NCBI GenBank assembly: GCA_921293015.1
Contig: OV121081.1
Span: forward strand, 4,774,001-4,838,000
Length of the DNA stretch: 64,000 nt
Reading direction: 5' to 3'
Source of the DNA: Phorcus lineatus
Lineage: Eukaryota; Mollusca; Gastropoda; Trochida; Trochidae
The notes under the pieces were generated by a model. The model worked only from the letters and a program-made list of their open reading frames with translations, did no database searches and had not been told where the DNA came from. Shown here in pieces: positions 26,101 to 35,900 of the stretch (positions are counted from its first letter, which is position 1; every line of letters starts with the position of its first letter). Position numbers and translations under genes: made by a program.

Positions 26101-29100
26101 CAGTTGTTGTTTAGGAGTTCTTGCAATGTGCTTACCGGGACCATGTAATGAAGGCAGCGTTTTGGTGGCAGATGATCTGAATTGTAAATAACACAAACGC
26201 TGCATTACAATCAACTGGCTATATGATTATCATCACTAGATTAGCAATGTGCGTAGACAAAGCACATATCATTTTCTTAAAAGAAATATTGAAAATAATT
26301 TGATGTTTATGAAAGGTAAACATAAGTTTTTCATGATTCATATAATATTAATTCTACATTAAATTTTACATCAAAATGTACAAGGTACAACTACATTATT
26401 AAAAAAATTAGTAAATATGTTGGTACAATTTGAAGACCATTTCATATCTCTGTTTTCTAAATTGTAATAGAAATAGCAAAATGTCAAGGTTATTTATTTG
26501 AAAAACTTTAATAATACCAATTTCTTCATCGAAATAGATATTATTATGTCAATAATAAAAATTACCTAAAAAAGTTATCAATTTACATTTCATCATCAAG
26601 AAGTCATCAAGTTGCTTACTTTGAAACAGAGAACGGATCCATGGACACTGACAATTCCTCGGATGTCTTGGAAACTTCCCTTGTTCGTTGGTCATGACTT
26701 TTTACTTCTACATGAAAATGCTCTTTGTTGAACCTTTTAACAAGATTCCTGAAAGTATCCTCTAGTGCAGTTATATCTGCATTTGAAAAAGGTTCTCGTG
26801 AAAGGAGGCAAAACGTCATGGGATTTCCATGCATTGTAGTTATCCTTGCACTGAATCTGCTATGGATCGTCTCCACAATGTGCACCAGTTCTCGGTTTTC
26901 ATTCTTAAGAAGTTCCAATACAGTGATGGAAAAGAGGTTACTCCTGCTGTCAAACTGTTCTATTACACATGTTGATAAGATGCATGGCTGTGATGTTGAG
27001 TCCCAGCCTAGAGTCACAACTGGTTGAGAATCTGAAAATCAGTTAAAACACTTCGTCATATACACACTGTAGAACTGGTCACATAAGAAATTAATAACCT
27101 ATTCCGATACTCTGTTTAAACAATTTTGGACATACGCTGCGTTATGTCGCTTCATTTTTCTAGCACTGTAGAGTTATAATTTCGTTTAAAAATGTGAACA
27201 AAAACCCATCTTAAAGTGGCGCAAAGTGTGTTGTTCGGGTCAGATATACCAAACTGTCCTAAATGAAATTATTTCATCGACAAGTATATGTTGTTTCTGA
27301 AAAGTTAACGATACACTCCCCTCCCAATATGATACGCATCAAGGGTAGTCCCCAATAAGCCCCACAGCCCATTACCCCTACAGCTTATCAAAACAAGTTT
27401 ATGGTACACTGCACTGCTAATCTCTATAGCTAGTTTGTTACCTCTTACAACACAATGGACTCACCCAGACTGATTATTACCTTTATCTATAGAGATAATT
27501 GGTACATAATGAAAACGTTATTGGTACAGGTTGTGGATGTTGAACATGGTGACAATAAAATAAGAATTTCTTATTTTCAAAGGCATTTAGAAGTTGGTGT
27601 AGTCATCCATGATATTGTCTGTGTATCAATAAAATAAGAGTATTAAGATATTCATAACAACCTCTTACATACTGTTATCAGACACAAGAAGCATACACCA
27701 ATATTTAACCATGTTATGTTGTCTTTTTAAAAGCAACGGATAACAACCTAAATACGCATAAACCATTGAGTTACATGTTGATTTCTTAACACCTAAGAGC
27801 CTTTTACAATAATCCAATTGTAATCTTTCAATGTTTAATCCTTTATTATGTCCCCAATTCTCGGATGCATAAAACAATATACTGCGTCTTAATATAGAGC
27901 GTCATCCTACCCTGATCAGACAGCTGCAATGTAGCCTTCGAGAATAAGTTATTATTGTTAAAAACTATTCCTAAATATGTAAAAGTATCGACAACATCAA
28001 TAACCGTACCATTATAAAGCCAGTGCTCTGTCGATTTAACGTTTCGACTTTTTCTGAAAACCATTATCTTTGTTTTAACAATATGTACCTCGAGTTCCCA
28101 ACGCTCGACAAGGCCTCCCCCTGCATTAGACTAAGATTATTTCTAAAACACTACCAAAACCACCAATCCTCACACAAGATCTTAAATGAGTATATAAAGA
28201 ACGAATAACCAATAATAACTTCCCTCTGACACCCAAATTGGCCAACTCATACCATAATTTACACCTATCAATTGAATCAAAAGCACGTTTAAAATCCACA
28301 AATGCACAATACAAACGTTTATTACTATCTAGAGTATGACTAATCAATGAATGGAGGGGAAATATAGCAACAACTGTGCTAAGATTAGGACGAAAACCAA
28401 AACACAGACTGAACGCAGAGACAATTGATAGTTGAGTTTATTAAATTGAAACATATTTCATATTTTATGTTTAAATCAAATTATTTCAAATTTAAATTAA
28501 TTCCTTTATTTTCATATGTTAATATTGTCAATCAAAATGTCATTAACATGTCTCTCAGAGAAAGCCGCTCCACACTACCACTTCTACTCTTAATAACCTG
28601 TTAGGGTGAGTCCATTAATCCAGGAAGGTAACTGTCTATGTTGTTTTAACAAGCTGTAGGGGAACTGGGGTGTAGGGGTAATGGGCTGTAGGGGTTTTGG
28701 GGTATAACTGTATCAATATATCAAGGTGGCCGTATCGTGATACATATTTTTCATTCAAATCGTCAAGTAAATTAGCTTTACAAGTTTAACTGTAAAAAAA
28801 CCCCAATAAGTCAAGGTGCCTTTCTAAAGGATCCTTTTGTCCTAAATAATGAAGTGAAATAAATATTCATTATTTGTTAAATGAAATTAGATAAATCGAA
28901 TGAGATGTTGTCACATGTCTATACCAAAACGATAAAGGTCTCAATTGAACAATACCACGAGGAGTTTACAAGAAGAAATTTATTTTGCAAAATACATACA
29001 TATCGATACAGCATTGCTGATAGAATCGATACACTGAGACACGTATCATGTATCGTATTGGCAGTATCGATACTCTTTTAAAAACATTATTTTACAAATG

Positions 29101-30030
29101 CTGCGTTAAGTCGCCTCACTTTTAAAGAAATGTAAATGAGTTATAATTTAGTTTTAAAATAAGAACAACAATTGTTCTTAATAATGTATTATTATTTACG
29201 AGACATACTCACTTCCGTATCGATTAACAATTAGCACTGTTTAATCAAAAATATATTGATAATAACATAATAAAATATATTGAAATTTATAAAGAACGAG
29301 TTGCCTTCAAAGCAAATCAATTACTAAAATGTTTGTTTCTGTTAATCATTCTGACAGTTTTGACTCAAATAACTGCACATAATAAGTATCGCTTGTGCAT
29401 ACGATAGAGATTCCATTAAACAAATCCCTACATTTAATTTTACACCAACATTTGCAACTACATCATCTTGAAAATTAGTAATTATATAGAGGATACTAAA
29501 CGACCTTCCATTTAATACTATTTTTATTAAACGAGTTAATGATTAAGTATTAAACGAGCGAAAGCGAGTTTGATACCAAATCATTAACGAGTTTAATAAA
29601 AATAGTATTAGATGGAAGGAAGTTTAGTATTCTGTTTATTACTTGACCTCAGTAATCATGCAAGCATTATTACCGAAAGTGTACTGAACGAAGCTTTTTC
29701 CACGACTAATCAACTTCCATCAACTTATATACTATTTCAGGATAACACTTAATTGATAAAAAGTTAATATGAGAAATTGCCAAAGAAACAGTTTACGATG
29801 GAAAACTCTCAACTGTTATAAACTTCTGTTTCATTTTATGTCCTGTGTATAACTAAATACATACCAGCTAATCGTTTCCCGTCAGACATGAGCTTAATCG
29901 CATCTTCATTGACATTAACATCTACCACTTCACATCTTGAGCTCAGGGTCTTCGTTGATCTTTCCTTCACCTCGTGGAATATCAGCTCCCGTTTTCCTTC
30001 ATTACACAGTTTCCTCCCTGGGTGGCTCAT
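14540..30030 (-). CDS. Gene A: VWA - 2x MIB/HERC2 - WWE protein, 991 aa, 19 exons
   Basis: Exons (transcript order, minus): 30030-29865, 27031-26620, 26176-26136, 25771-25052, 24912-24838, 24326-24213, 24039-23917, 23323-23249, 22772-22654, 22319-22218, 21548-21456, 21125-21003, 20008-19786, 18989-18843, 18206-18115, 17779-17706, 15813-15637, 15241-15171, 14568-14540. The sum is 2976 nt with no internal stop, ending TGA at 14540-14542. Start ATG 30030 gives MSHPGRKL. Domains: N-terminal module 1-193, short exon and coiled-coil/charged linker 193-471, VWA about 478-700, MIB/HERC2 at about 760-825 and 832-900, WWE about 913-980. VWA is metal-competent by sequence (D-T-S-A-S). Splice phases match gene B at every shared junction. 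The weakest calls are the donors GTGATA (17705) and GTTTGT (15636) and the AAG acceptors of exons 24326-24213 and 24039-23917. Without the 17705 donor, translation would stop at 17702-17704 and lose the WWE domain. Confidence 0.87.
16480..16640 (-). promoter_or_regulatory. GC-rich island with GC box and CCAAT motif inside a gene A intron
   Basis: In a strongly AT-rich neighbourhood this block has many CpGs. On the minus strand it reads GACGCGCCAATAGG followed by GGGGCGGGGC, i.e. a CCAAT-like box about 15 bases before an Sp1-type GC box. It sits between the second MIB/HERC2 exon and the WWE exons. It could be an internal promoter for a short WWE-encoding transcript, or a GC-rich piece of a mobile element. 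Nothing in the sequence proves transcription. Confidence 0.3.
18532..18600. repeat. 69-bp hairpin, 25-bp arms with one mismatch
   Basis: Left arm 18532-18556 and right arm 18576-18600 are reverse complements except for one base, around a 19-base loop. It lies in the gene A intron between exons 18989-18843 and 18206-18115. It resembles a solo foldback or very small MITE. Confidence 0.75.
19609..19690 (-). mobile_element. tRNA-like SINE fragment
   Basis: On the minus strand there is a GGTTCGAATCTCGC pol III B-box context preceded by GGGCGTTG and followed by AGAGACTCAGGCA. The layout resembles a tRNA-derived SINE head or degraded tRNA. No complete cloverleaf was found, so it is not called a tRNA gene. 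Confidence 0.4.
20446..20757 (-). mobile_element. tRNA-derived SINE (complete-looking), gene A intron
   Basis: Read on the minus strand, it starts with TGGTTAGCACG (A-box-like) and GGTTCGAATTCCGC (B box), then a body containing TTCGCTAGTTCCAGC, TCTCCCTGC and AATACTCTTGAAAGCGGCG, and ends near CACCTCACTTCATC. The second half is shared with 62212-62378. Sense direction matches that of gene A. This type of SINE tail is familiar from molluscan DNA. Confidence 0.7.
21003..24326 (-). other. Gene A VWA domain exons with intact MIDAS
   Basis: Exon 24326-24213: C-L-D-T-S-A-S-M-G. Exon 24039-23917: NLAVVQFGG. Exon 23323-23249: G-G-T-S-P-L-R-D-A, supplying the second MIDAS loop with its Thr/Ser. Exon 22772-22654: PPRIIAITDG with the third MIDAS aspartate. 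Exon 22319-22218: NPIVWIPAG. Exons 21548-21456 and 21125-21003 form the C-terminal helices. All canonical metal-binding positions appear present, unlike genes C and D. Confidence 0.87.
22341..22440. repeat. (CAA)n to (TAA)n compound microsatellite
   Basis: An imperfect CAA tract changes into about 18 TAA units. It sits roughly 20-120 bases upstream of the acceptor of gene A exon 22319-22218, close enough to overlap the branch-point region. The poly-leucine frame on the other strand is an artefact of the repeat. Confidence 0.95.
24838..26176 (-). other. Gene A linker: coiled coil and charged disordered region (exons 3-5)
   Basis: Exon 25771-25052 (240 codons) starts with a coiled coil (ERQFQGIENSLNSQRTSMEK and on to EEHL, about 45 residues). 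It is followed by a K/E/S/Q-rich region with no hydrophobic clusters. Exon 24912-24838 is Met/Gln-rich (YRENQQMMDDFQMMHSM), and its 3' end flows into the VWA domain. Position and composition match exon 3 of gene B, but the sequence does not align. Confidence 0.75.
25995..26105. repeat. (TAG)n microsatellite in gene A intron 3
   Basis: About 35 TAG/AGT units with a few interruptions lie between exon 26176-26136 and exon 25771-25052. Poly-serine and poly-leucine frames here are repeat artefacts. Confidence 0.95.
27118..27205 (+). repeat. Short direct repeat, copy 1 (partner 29083-29170)
   Basis: Shares TGCGTTA-GTCGC, GAGTTATAATTT-GTTT and the surrounding spacing with 29083-29170 in the same orientation. 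The two copies bracket most of gene A intron 1, including the LINE and foldback structure. Confidence 0.5.
27311..28743. mobile_element. Inverted-repeat-bounded unit in gene A intron 1
   Basis: Arms at about 27311-27405 and 28636-28743 are inverted copies. The common core is CAGCCCATTACCCCTACA followed by a shared AGCTT-T-AAAACAA and, outside, CCCCAA and GATAC motifs. Between them lies the LINE relic at 27660-28350. It may be a non-autonomous DNA transposon invaded by a LINE, or two insertions of one repeat in opposite orientation. Confidence 0.5.
27660..28350 (-). mobile_element. CR1-like LINE reverse transcriptase relic
   Basis: Minus-strand frames encode LYCAFVDFKRAFDSIDRCKL (RT core), later TKIMVFRKSRN and TFTYLGIVFNN, then NIERLQLDYCKRLLGVKKST. 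These are ordered segments of a LINE polymerase. The catalytic F-A-D-D block is missing through an internal deletion between about 28126 and 28080, and the frame changes twice, so the copy is dead. It sits in intron 1 of gene A in the same orientation as the gene. Confidence 0.75.
29083..29170 (+). repeat. Short direct repeat, copy 2 (partner 27118-27205)
   Basis: See 27118-27205. This copy has TGCTGCGTTAAGTCGCCTCA and GAGTTATAATTTAGTTTTAA. No terminal structure was recognised. Confidence 0.5.
29487..29645. mobile_element. Palindromic MITE-like element, copy 2
   Basis: Near-perfect foldback: AATACTATTTTTATTAAAC and the opposed GTTTAATAAAAATAGTATT form arms of about 31 bp, with outer ATACTAAAC/CTTCCAT arms. 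The central CGAGCGAAAGCGAGTTTGATA is shared with 8190-8550 in reverse orientation. It lies in gene A intron 1. Confidence 0.7.
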
Positions 30031-32931
30031 GATGACCCTTATATATTAACGATATTTGAATTTAAAGAATAATCTCTACAATTTACAATTTCTTCATTGC
30101 AAATTTTCTGATTGAAAGAAGTTATGTTGTTCGAGTAAAAATACTTAAAAATCGTGTTATTTTATCGAGAATTCGAAGTTGTTGTTTCTGAAAATAAGGT
30201 TGTTAGTGCTTATCAGTTCACAAAAAATGATAATGAACAGGTTGAAGTTGTAGTTTATGATCGAAAATCGGACAATGCGCCAACGACTCAAACGTAATTG
30301 TGGAATCTTATTCACAGCAGTCATTAAGACAAATAGGACTATAAGGATTAAGTAAGTCCTATAATTACATAAATATGTAAATCGGACGCATAATTTTGAC
30401 ATTTTGATATTAATATGTATGTCATATGTTTTCATTACTAAATTTTGGTCATAAAAATAGGTGGGAAGCTATAGGGCGGCCCTCCTCTTGCCCCTCCTAC
30501 TGCTGCGGGCTTGTTGAAATATGTTATCCTGCAAATAGACTACATGTAAAGATTGCAACACAAGCGGGAGTTTATGAATGATCTAAAAATAGCTCAAATG
30601 GAAAATCCTATTTTCGTTTCCTGAAGAACAAGTTTTTAAAATTAACCGATGAATTCATTAATATAGTTCGTGAATGTTATCTAAAAATATTGTAAAAAGG
30701 CTACGCTATATACTACGTATAGAATATCCCAATTACCGTCAATTATATATAAAGAAGAGAAATTAATAATTTAACCCCCTTTTTCCAACGTGTTTTGGAC
30801 AGATCTAACTTATTTAATCTATCGTATTTTGGCTTTCATAGCTTTGATTAATTTTTATTGTCATTGGCAAACAACCTATGAAAGTTCTATGATTCAATAC
30901 AATAACACCCTACGTGTTTGGCTGTTCTAATCTTCGTAATAGTAACATAACTATCACAGGTGGTAAGTGACCTACCTTGAGTTACCTTGATTACCTGGAT
31001 GACATTCAAAGAGTCTCGTTGACGTTCTATAATCCTTATTCGCACATCTCCTCTCCTCTCGGAGTGTCAACATACAATCGAACACGAAGAAAGGGAGGTA
31101 ACTGCGTATAATAAAGGATTTGACCGAACCATTATTCATCCAAGTAGAATTTTGCAGAATTAAAGTATCCATTATAGAAATCCTACTCCAGTTAGGCAGT
31201 TACTTACATCACCTATCTTAAAATGGACAATAAAGATTTTCGAAATTCATAAATGAAAAAATAAGAGCATAAACTTAAGTTTGAGAGATAAAAAAATAAA
31301 ATTTGAAAACATATAATTTGCATGATTTATATGAAAGATTTTCCAGACCATCATCATGATTAAGGTACGATTAACAGCTTTCAAAATATATCATATCAAA
31401 TCCTTTTGACAATTTCATTCATTTGGTTCAAAACGATGAATATTAAATTTTAGACATCAAGATTATTGTGTTATCTTGTGAACGACAAAGGAGCTTTGTT
31501 AATGAACCAGAAAAGGGTTTTGAAAAACTTATATACCTAGAACTAAAAATTAATTTCATAGCACGTTTCACATAAATATCGCCAAGAGTTTTCTAAGCTT
31601 TAAATGGCACTTGTCTATTGTAATATGCCAAAAAAGAGCAAATTGAAAAGCAACTTAAAATTATAGATATAAAAAATCAGAACGCGGAAATAAATTAATA
31701 TGTAAATAGGGTGCATAGTAATAGGGTTAACTTAAAGGGTTGTAAGCAACAAAATATCATCAATCATCTACCCGATTGGTCACTTACAAATGGAACACTG
31801 GGAAAACACCCACTTCCGCCAGCAAACAGCGATGGCGGGTATCGGAATAGTCTCGTAGCATACAGGTACATTTTGTAGGTATGTGTACACTGTATTGTGA
31901 TAAATTTATGATCAGATATATCGACGTTTAATGATAAATTTATGTATAGATATATGGACGTTTTATGATAAATTTATCATAATACATGATATTAAACAAG
32001 AATGATTTGTTTAAAAGTGTTTCTATTTTCGCTTTGAAATGAGTTAATATCGATCTTGAAAAATGATAAAAATTTACGTTTTATAATTTTTCCTCTTACC
32101 GGAGAATAGAAATAACATGAGACTTGCTCTTTATATTCATTGTTTAGAAATATTTTGTCATTCATATATATGTTAATCGAAGACAAGACTTCTTCCATAC
32201 ATCCGATTTGTTGTTTCACCACAATCACTTCCTTGTCTGACCTAGTATTTATACAATAAGAGTCAAATAAAACCTTAAATATATTAACTATAATGCTGTT
32301 ATATATTTTCAACAAATAGCAGTTTTGTATGATAAAAAATGAAAGTTTATTATATCAAACTAACTTAAAAGGAGTAGATCTTTTTTGTTACAGTTTTTAA
32401 AAAAATGCATGGTATTTTCACTTTCATTTACAGCGGAGAACATCTGATAAAACAAAGTACATTTGATATGAAATATTCGACATGAAAAATTGCATTTTAA
32501 TCTTGATATTGTTCGGTTCGATGTGAAGATTTTTGTTTTGTTTGTTAACCGTACAACTGACATTAAACATCGTTACATGCCAAATATACATGATATTTGG
32601 TATATTTGGGTATAAAGATGATAAAGTCATTTGATATAATTTATGAAGTTGATAAGGATTAACACTCACAATAAAGTAAATGACATTTTATATATACACT
32701 TTATTAAACACGTTAAAGACATTTACTACAACGTTTGATAAATGATGAACAGGTTACATTATGATTGTTATCTGAAATTTGATTGAATTTGATTTTTAAT
32801 TTACTAATTTCATATCTCTGTTTTACCTTCTAAGTGACTTTTCATACTGGAAATATCCTGAAACCTTACCAGGACCGTGCAAGATGAAGACAAAGGAATT
32901 CAAGGCAGAAATGAACTAAAAACATCAAAAA
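30031..32931. promoter_or_regulatory. Divergent intergenic region between genes A and C
   Basis: The start codons of gene A (minus) and gene C (plus) lie 2.9 kb apart, head to head, so this stretch should hold both promoters. No coding exon is convincing. Parts of it (about 31085-31110, 31769-31850, 32020-32280) recur upstream of gene D at 57110-58790. Recognisable bits are an ATTGG (inverted CCAAT) at 31775-31779 inside a well-kept block and an AAAGGGAGGTAACTGCGTA motif at 31091. A CCGGTAAG on the minus strand at about 32098-32105, kept in both copies, looks like a splice donor and could end a 5' untranslated exon of gene A. Confidence 0.5.
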
Positions 32932-35900
32932 ATGAGTTCAAGTCAGAAAAGGCTAGTTTTCGTTCAAATTGAAGACGACTCAACTCACACCTTGATGGAC
33001 GACTGTGAAGTGGTACAGTTTTATGTAGATTGGACGGCTTTGAGTGGAGTTTTCGACAGAAATCTATATGATAAAGGTATACATTCGTATGTATAAATAG
33101 GGAATCTGGACCATTTGAGACCAAATGGTATTGTTTCATTATCCAGTACCTGTTATATTTTGTGATTACAAAATATGCTTGTGGTTCCTGAACAACGGAG
33201 ACCAAAGTGTATTTTCATTATCCATAACACAATTACAACTTCAGTGATTTTCTCTGTGATGATACTTCACTCAGCGCTGATACCTACCTCATTCTCTCAT
33301 TTTGCAACTGTATCTGACGTTTGGTAATAGGTACAAGTTTGCATGTTTATTTTGGTCAAGTTGTTTCCGAACATTTTCTCTCTCAGTTTGGGTTTTCATT
33401 ACATAGTTATCCTATAAACAGTCATCAACATTATCTTTATCTTTAAACTTAAACAAGGCATCCCATCGAGTTGTATGACGTCTTGAGGAAGCTCATGCTT
33501 CTTTTTGTGTGATCAATTTCTGCACTACACTCATCAATAATGAATAAGGTGGTGTCATTTTTAAATGTTTGATGCAGATATGGAAGAATTGCATAAAGTT
33601 CTGGATGTGTTTTTATCCACAATCTAGATTTATATGTATCATTATCATTTAGAGCTGGGCATGATATCACTATGTCTTAAACATTTTCATAGTAATAACT
33701 CTCTATTCAACATAGTACAAATGTTATCTTACCACAAACGGTCTTTCTACAAAGTATAGCACAAACTCAATTTAGGTATAAAATGTTTGATATTTGACTA
33801 GTGGTAACAACATTTATGATTTCATGCATTCCCATTCCGAGAAAAGCCTATGGGTGATGTTTTAGGTGGGGGATATGTTGATAAGAAAATTACTACAGAA
33901 AGAATGAATATAATGAAAGATGGGGAAATAAAAGGAGAAAACGAGAAATATGAACGCAGCTAGGTGCTGTTAAGGCTGAGACATTAGGAAGTCGTAGGTA
34001 CATTTATATATTCTAATGATGTCAGCATCTTCTTAGATATCTGTCCTGAAAATAAAAGCCAGCCACTTGATTATCTTGATGAAGACCCTTTGATTGATAA
34101 AGCATTAAAGAAAACTTGCTGTGACCTTTATTAAAGTTATAGGATGTATCTGGCACCGCTTACAACCATCTTGAAAACTCCTTCGTTTTTCGTGTAAAGA
34201 AAAAATCCGTTTAGAAAAAATATTAAAGATAAAAGTTTAGATAATAAAGATGTCAGAATTAGAGAAAATCACCTCAGTAGACACTGTAACTCAGTGAAGA
34301 AAGATCCCAATGCCTGAAATACTTAGAGTTACAAAAACTCGTAAAAAGCAGCTTCTGGTAACAAGCTGGCTATAGTTGAGAAATTTAAACACGAACCGAA
34401 TGCTTAGCATAGTGCGCAATAAGGTTAACAGCATAATGCTCAGCAGCGTACTCTGGGTGAAAATGTAGGACTTCCTATTTTGATATGTATTACTGAAATA
34501 GGAAATAGTATTTTAGGTACCAGACATGTCTGGTCTAGGAGCAATTTTAAAGATGAAATGACTTTCATTTCATATGAAATAGATAGAAGATGTCTGAACC
34601 AAAAAATCTTGACAATTCACTTCATTAATCAGTAATAAGTAAAATAGCCGTTGGACTACAAGAGTTAGTAAAATGGTATTTACAACTAGTACACCTTAAC
34701 TGGACCTCATTGCTAACATTTAGGGAAAATAATGTTTATGATAGACTATCTTGTGGAATATGAATTTACCCCCATTGATAAAATGCCTTAACATTTTTCT
34801 AAATAATTACTTTAAACTATGGAAGTAGATGTTGAGGAACAGACTGAGAATAGTGAAGGCATAGAATATCAGCGCCCAATGGAGCTCCTGGGAGAAGTCA
34901 CATGACCTGAACGACTGGACAGCATGCACAATACCAATCACAAACTGAATCTTAAAAATCGTATCTATGAATTTGCAAAAACTGCTATGATGGTGGGTGG
35001 TGAGGGTGTTAATGGATAGGCATTTTGTGTGAGCATATACTTGTTTTCAGAAACCGATGGCGAAAGAGCAAGACATAATATATGTTGTTTTAGAAATGGT
35101 GGAAGTAGGTATTTTTGCTTATATATATTAAGTTTTTCAAACATAATACATTAATGGAATGCTCCTACAAAGAAACTATAACATATAAAGAGAACTCGTG
35201 CTGTGAAAATTGTTGTCAGTTCTTAAAGGTGTTACAAATTATCAAGACATGAGTTGTTTTACCCCTTCAGAATGAATTCACGAGAATATTATTCATATCT
35301 ATTAAGGACACAGGTTTTAGGACGGTGGAGCGGATTTAAGAACTCTTAATTTCTTCGACTAATATCCGTTAGAATTAATTAGCAAAAACCAGAACAATTC
35401 CACTTAATGATTATATTTAGTGGCTATCTGCAAAGGTGGGAAATGAACCCTAATCATAAGGATGTTTAAATAAACAAATTAACTCAGAATTTTAAAGCTA
35501 AGACAAACTTTAAATACCAATTGGCAAATAAAACTTGCATTATCAAGGATGGTGAAAATATGTCTCTGTATTTTTTTATAGCGAAATATGGAAATAACCA
35601 ATCCAGATGACATCTTTTTTAACTCAACAAGTGTTCGAGCAGCTTTTAGAAAAATGCACAAGAAATAGTTATTGATGAATGGTAAACGGTAAAGAAAAAT
35701 TATGGTTAGAATTGGCAATTAAAACCTATTGAAAGGGGGACCTTATATAGATTTACCTGAATATTTGAATAAGTCATAGTCAATGTAAAGAATAATGATG
35801 ATAATTGTCTCAGATTGGCTTTTAGATCTGCTTGTTGTATACAGGCTCATTGAGACAAAAACTGACGTCATGAATTTGCACTTATATGACCCCAAAAAAT

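Larger units (their letters stand above)
26620..30030 (-). other. Gene A N-terminal module (exons 1-2)
   Basis: Exon 1 (55 codons plus one base) has a basic start, beta-rich KRELIFHEVKE, then C-E-V-V-D-V-N-V-N-E-D-A. Exon 2 opens D-S-Q-P-V-V-T-L-G-W-D and ends with a Ser/Thr/Arg-rich tail. The same two-exon unit with a phase-1 intron is present in genes B, C and D. The repeated pattern is V-x-[LI]-x-W-D, a helix-rich LLxxxxxL stretch, a K/R-x-x-x-x-x-x-G-x-P-[FL] strand turn, and a terminal helix. I do not recognise the fold. Confidence 0.75.

Noticed and set aside
25883-26191. Poly-serine and poly-leucine open frames
   Set aside because: Produced by the (TAG)n microsatellite in a gene A intron.
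31992-32315. 107-codon minus-strand frame as a coding exon
   Set aside because: The paralogous block near 58.6-58.8 kb has an in-frame stop and no protein-level conservation, so an untranslated or regulatory role is more likely.
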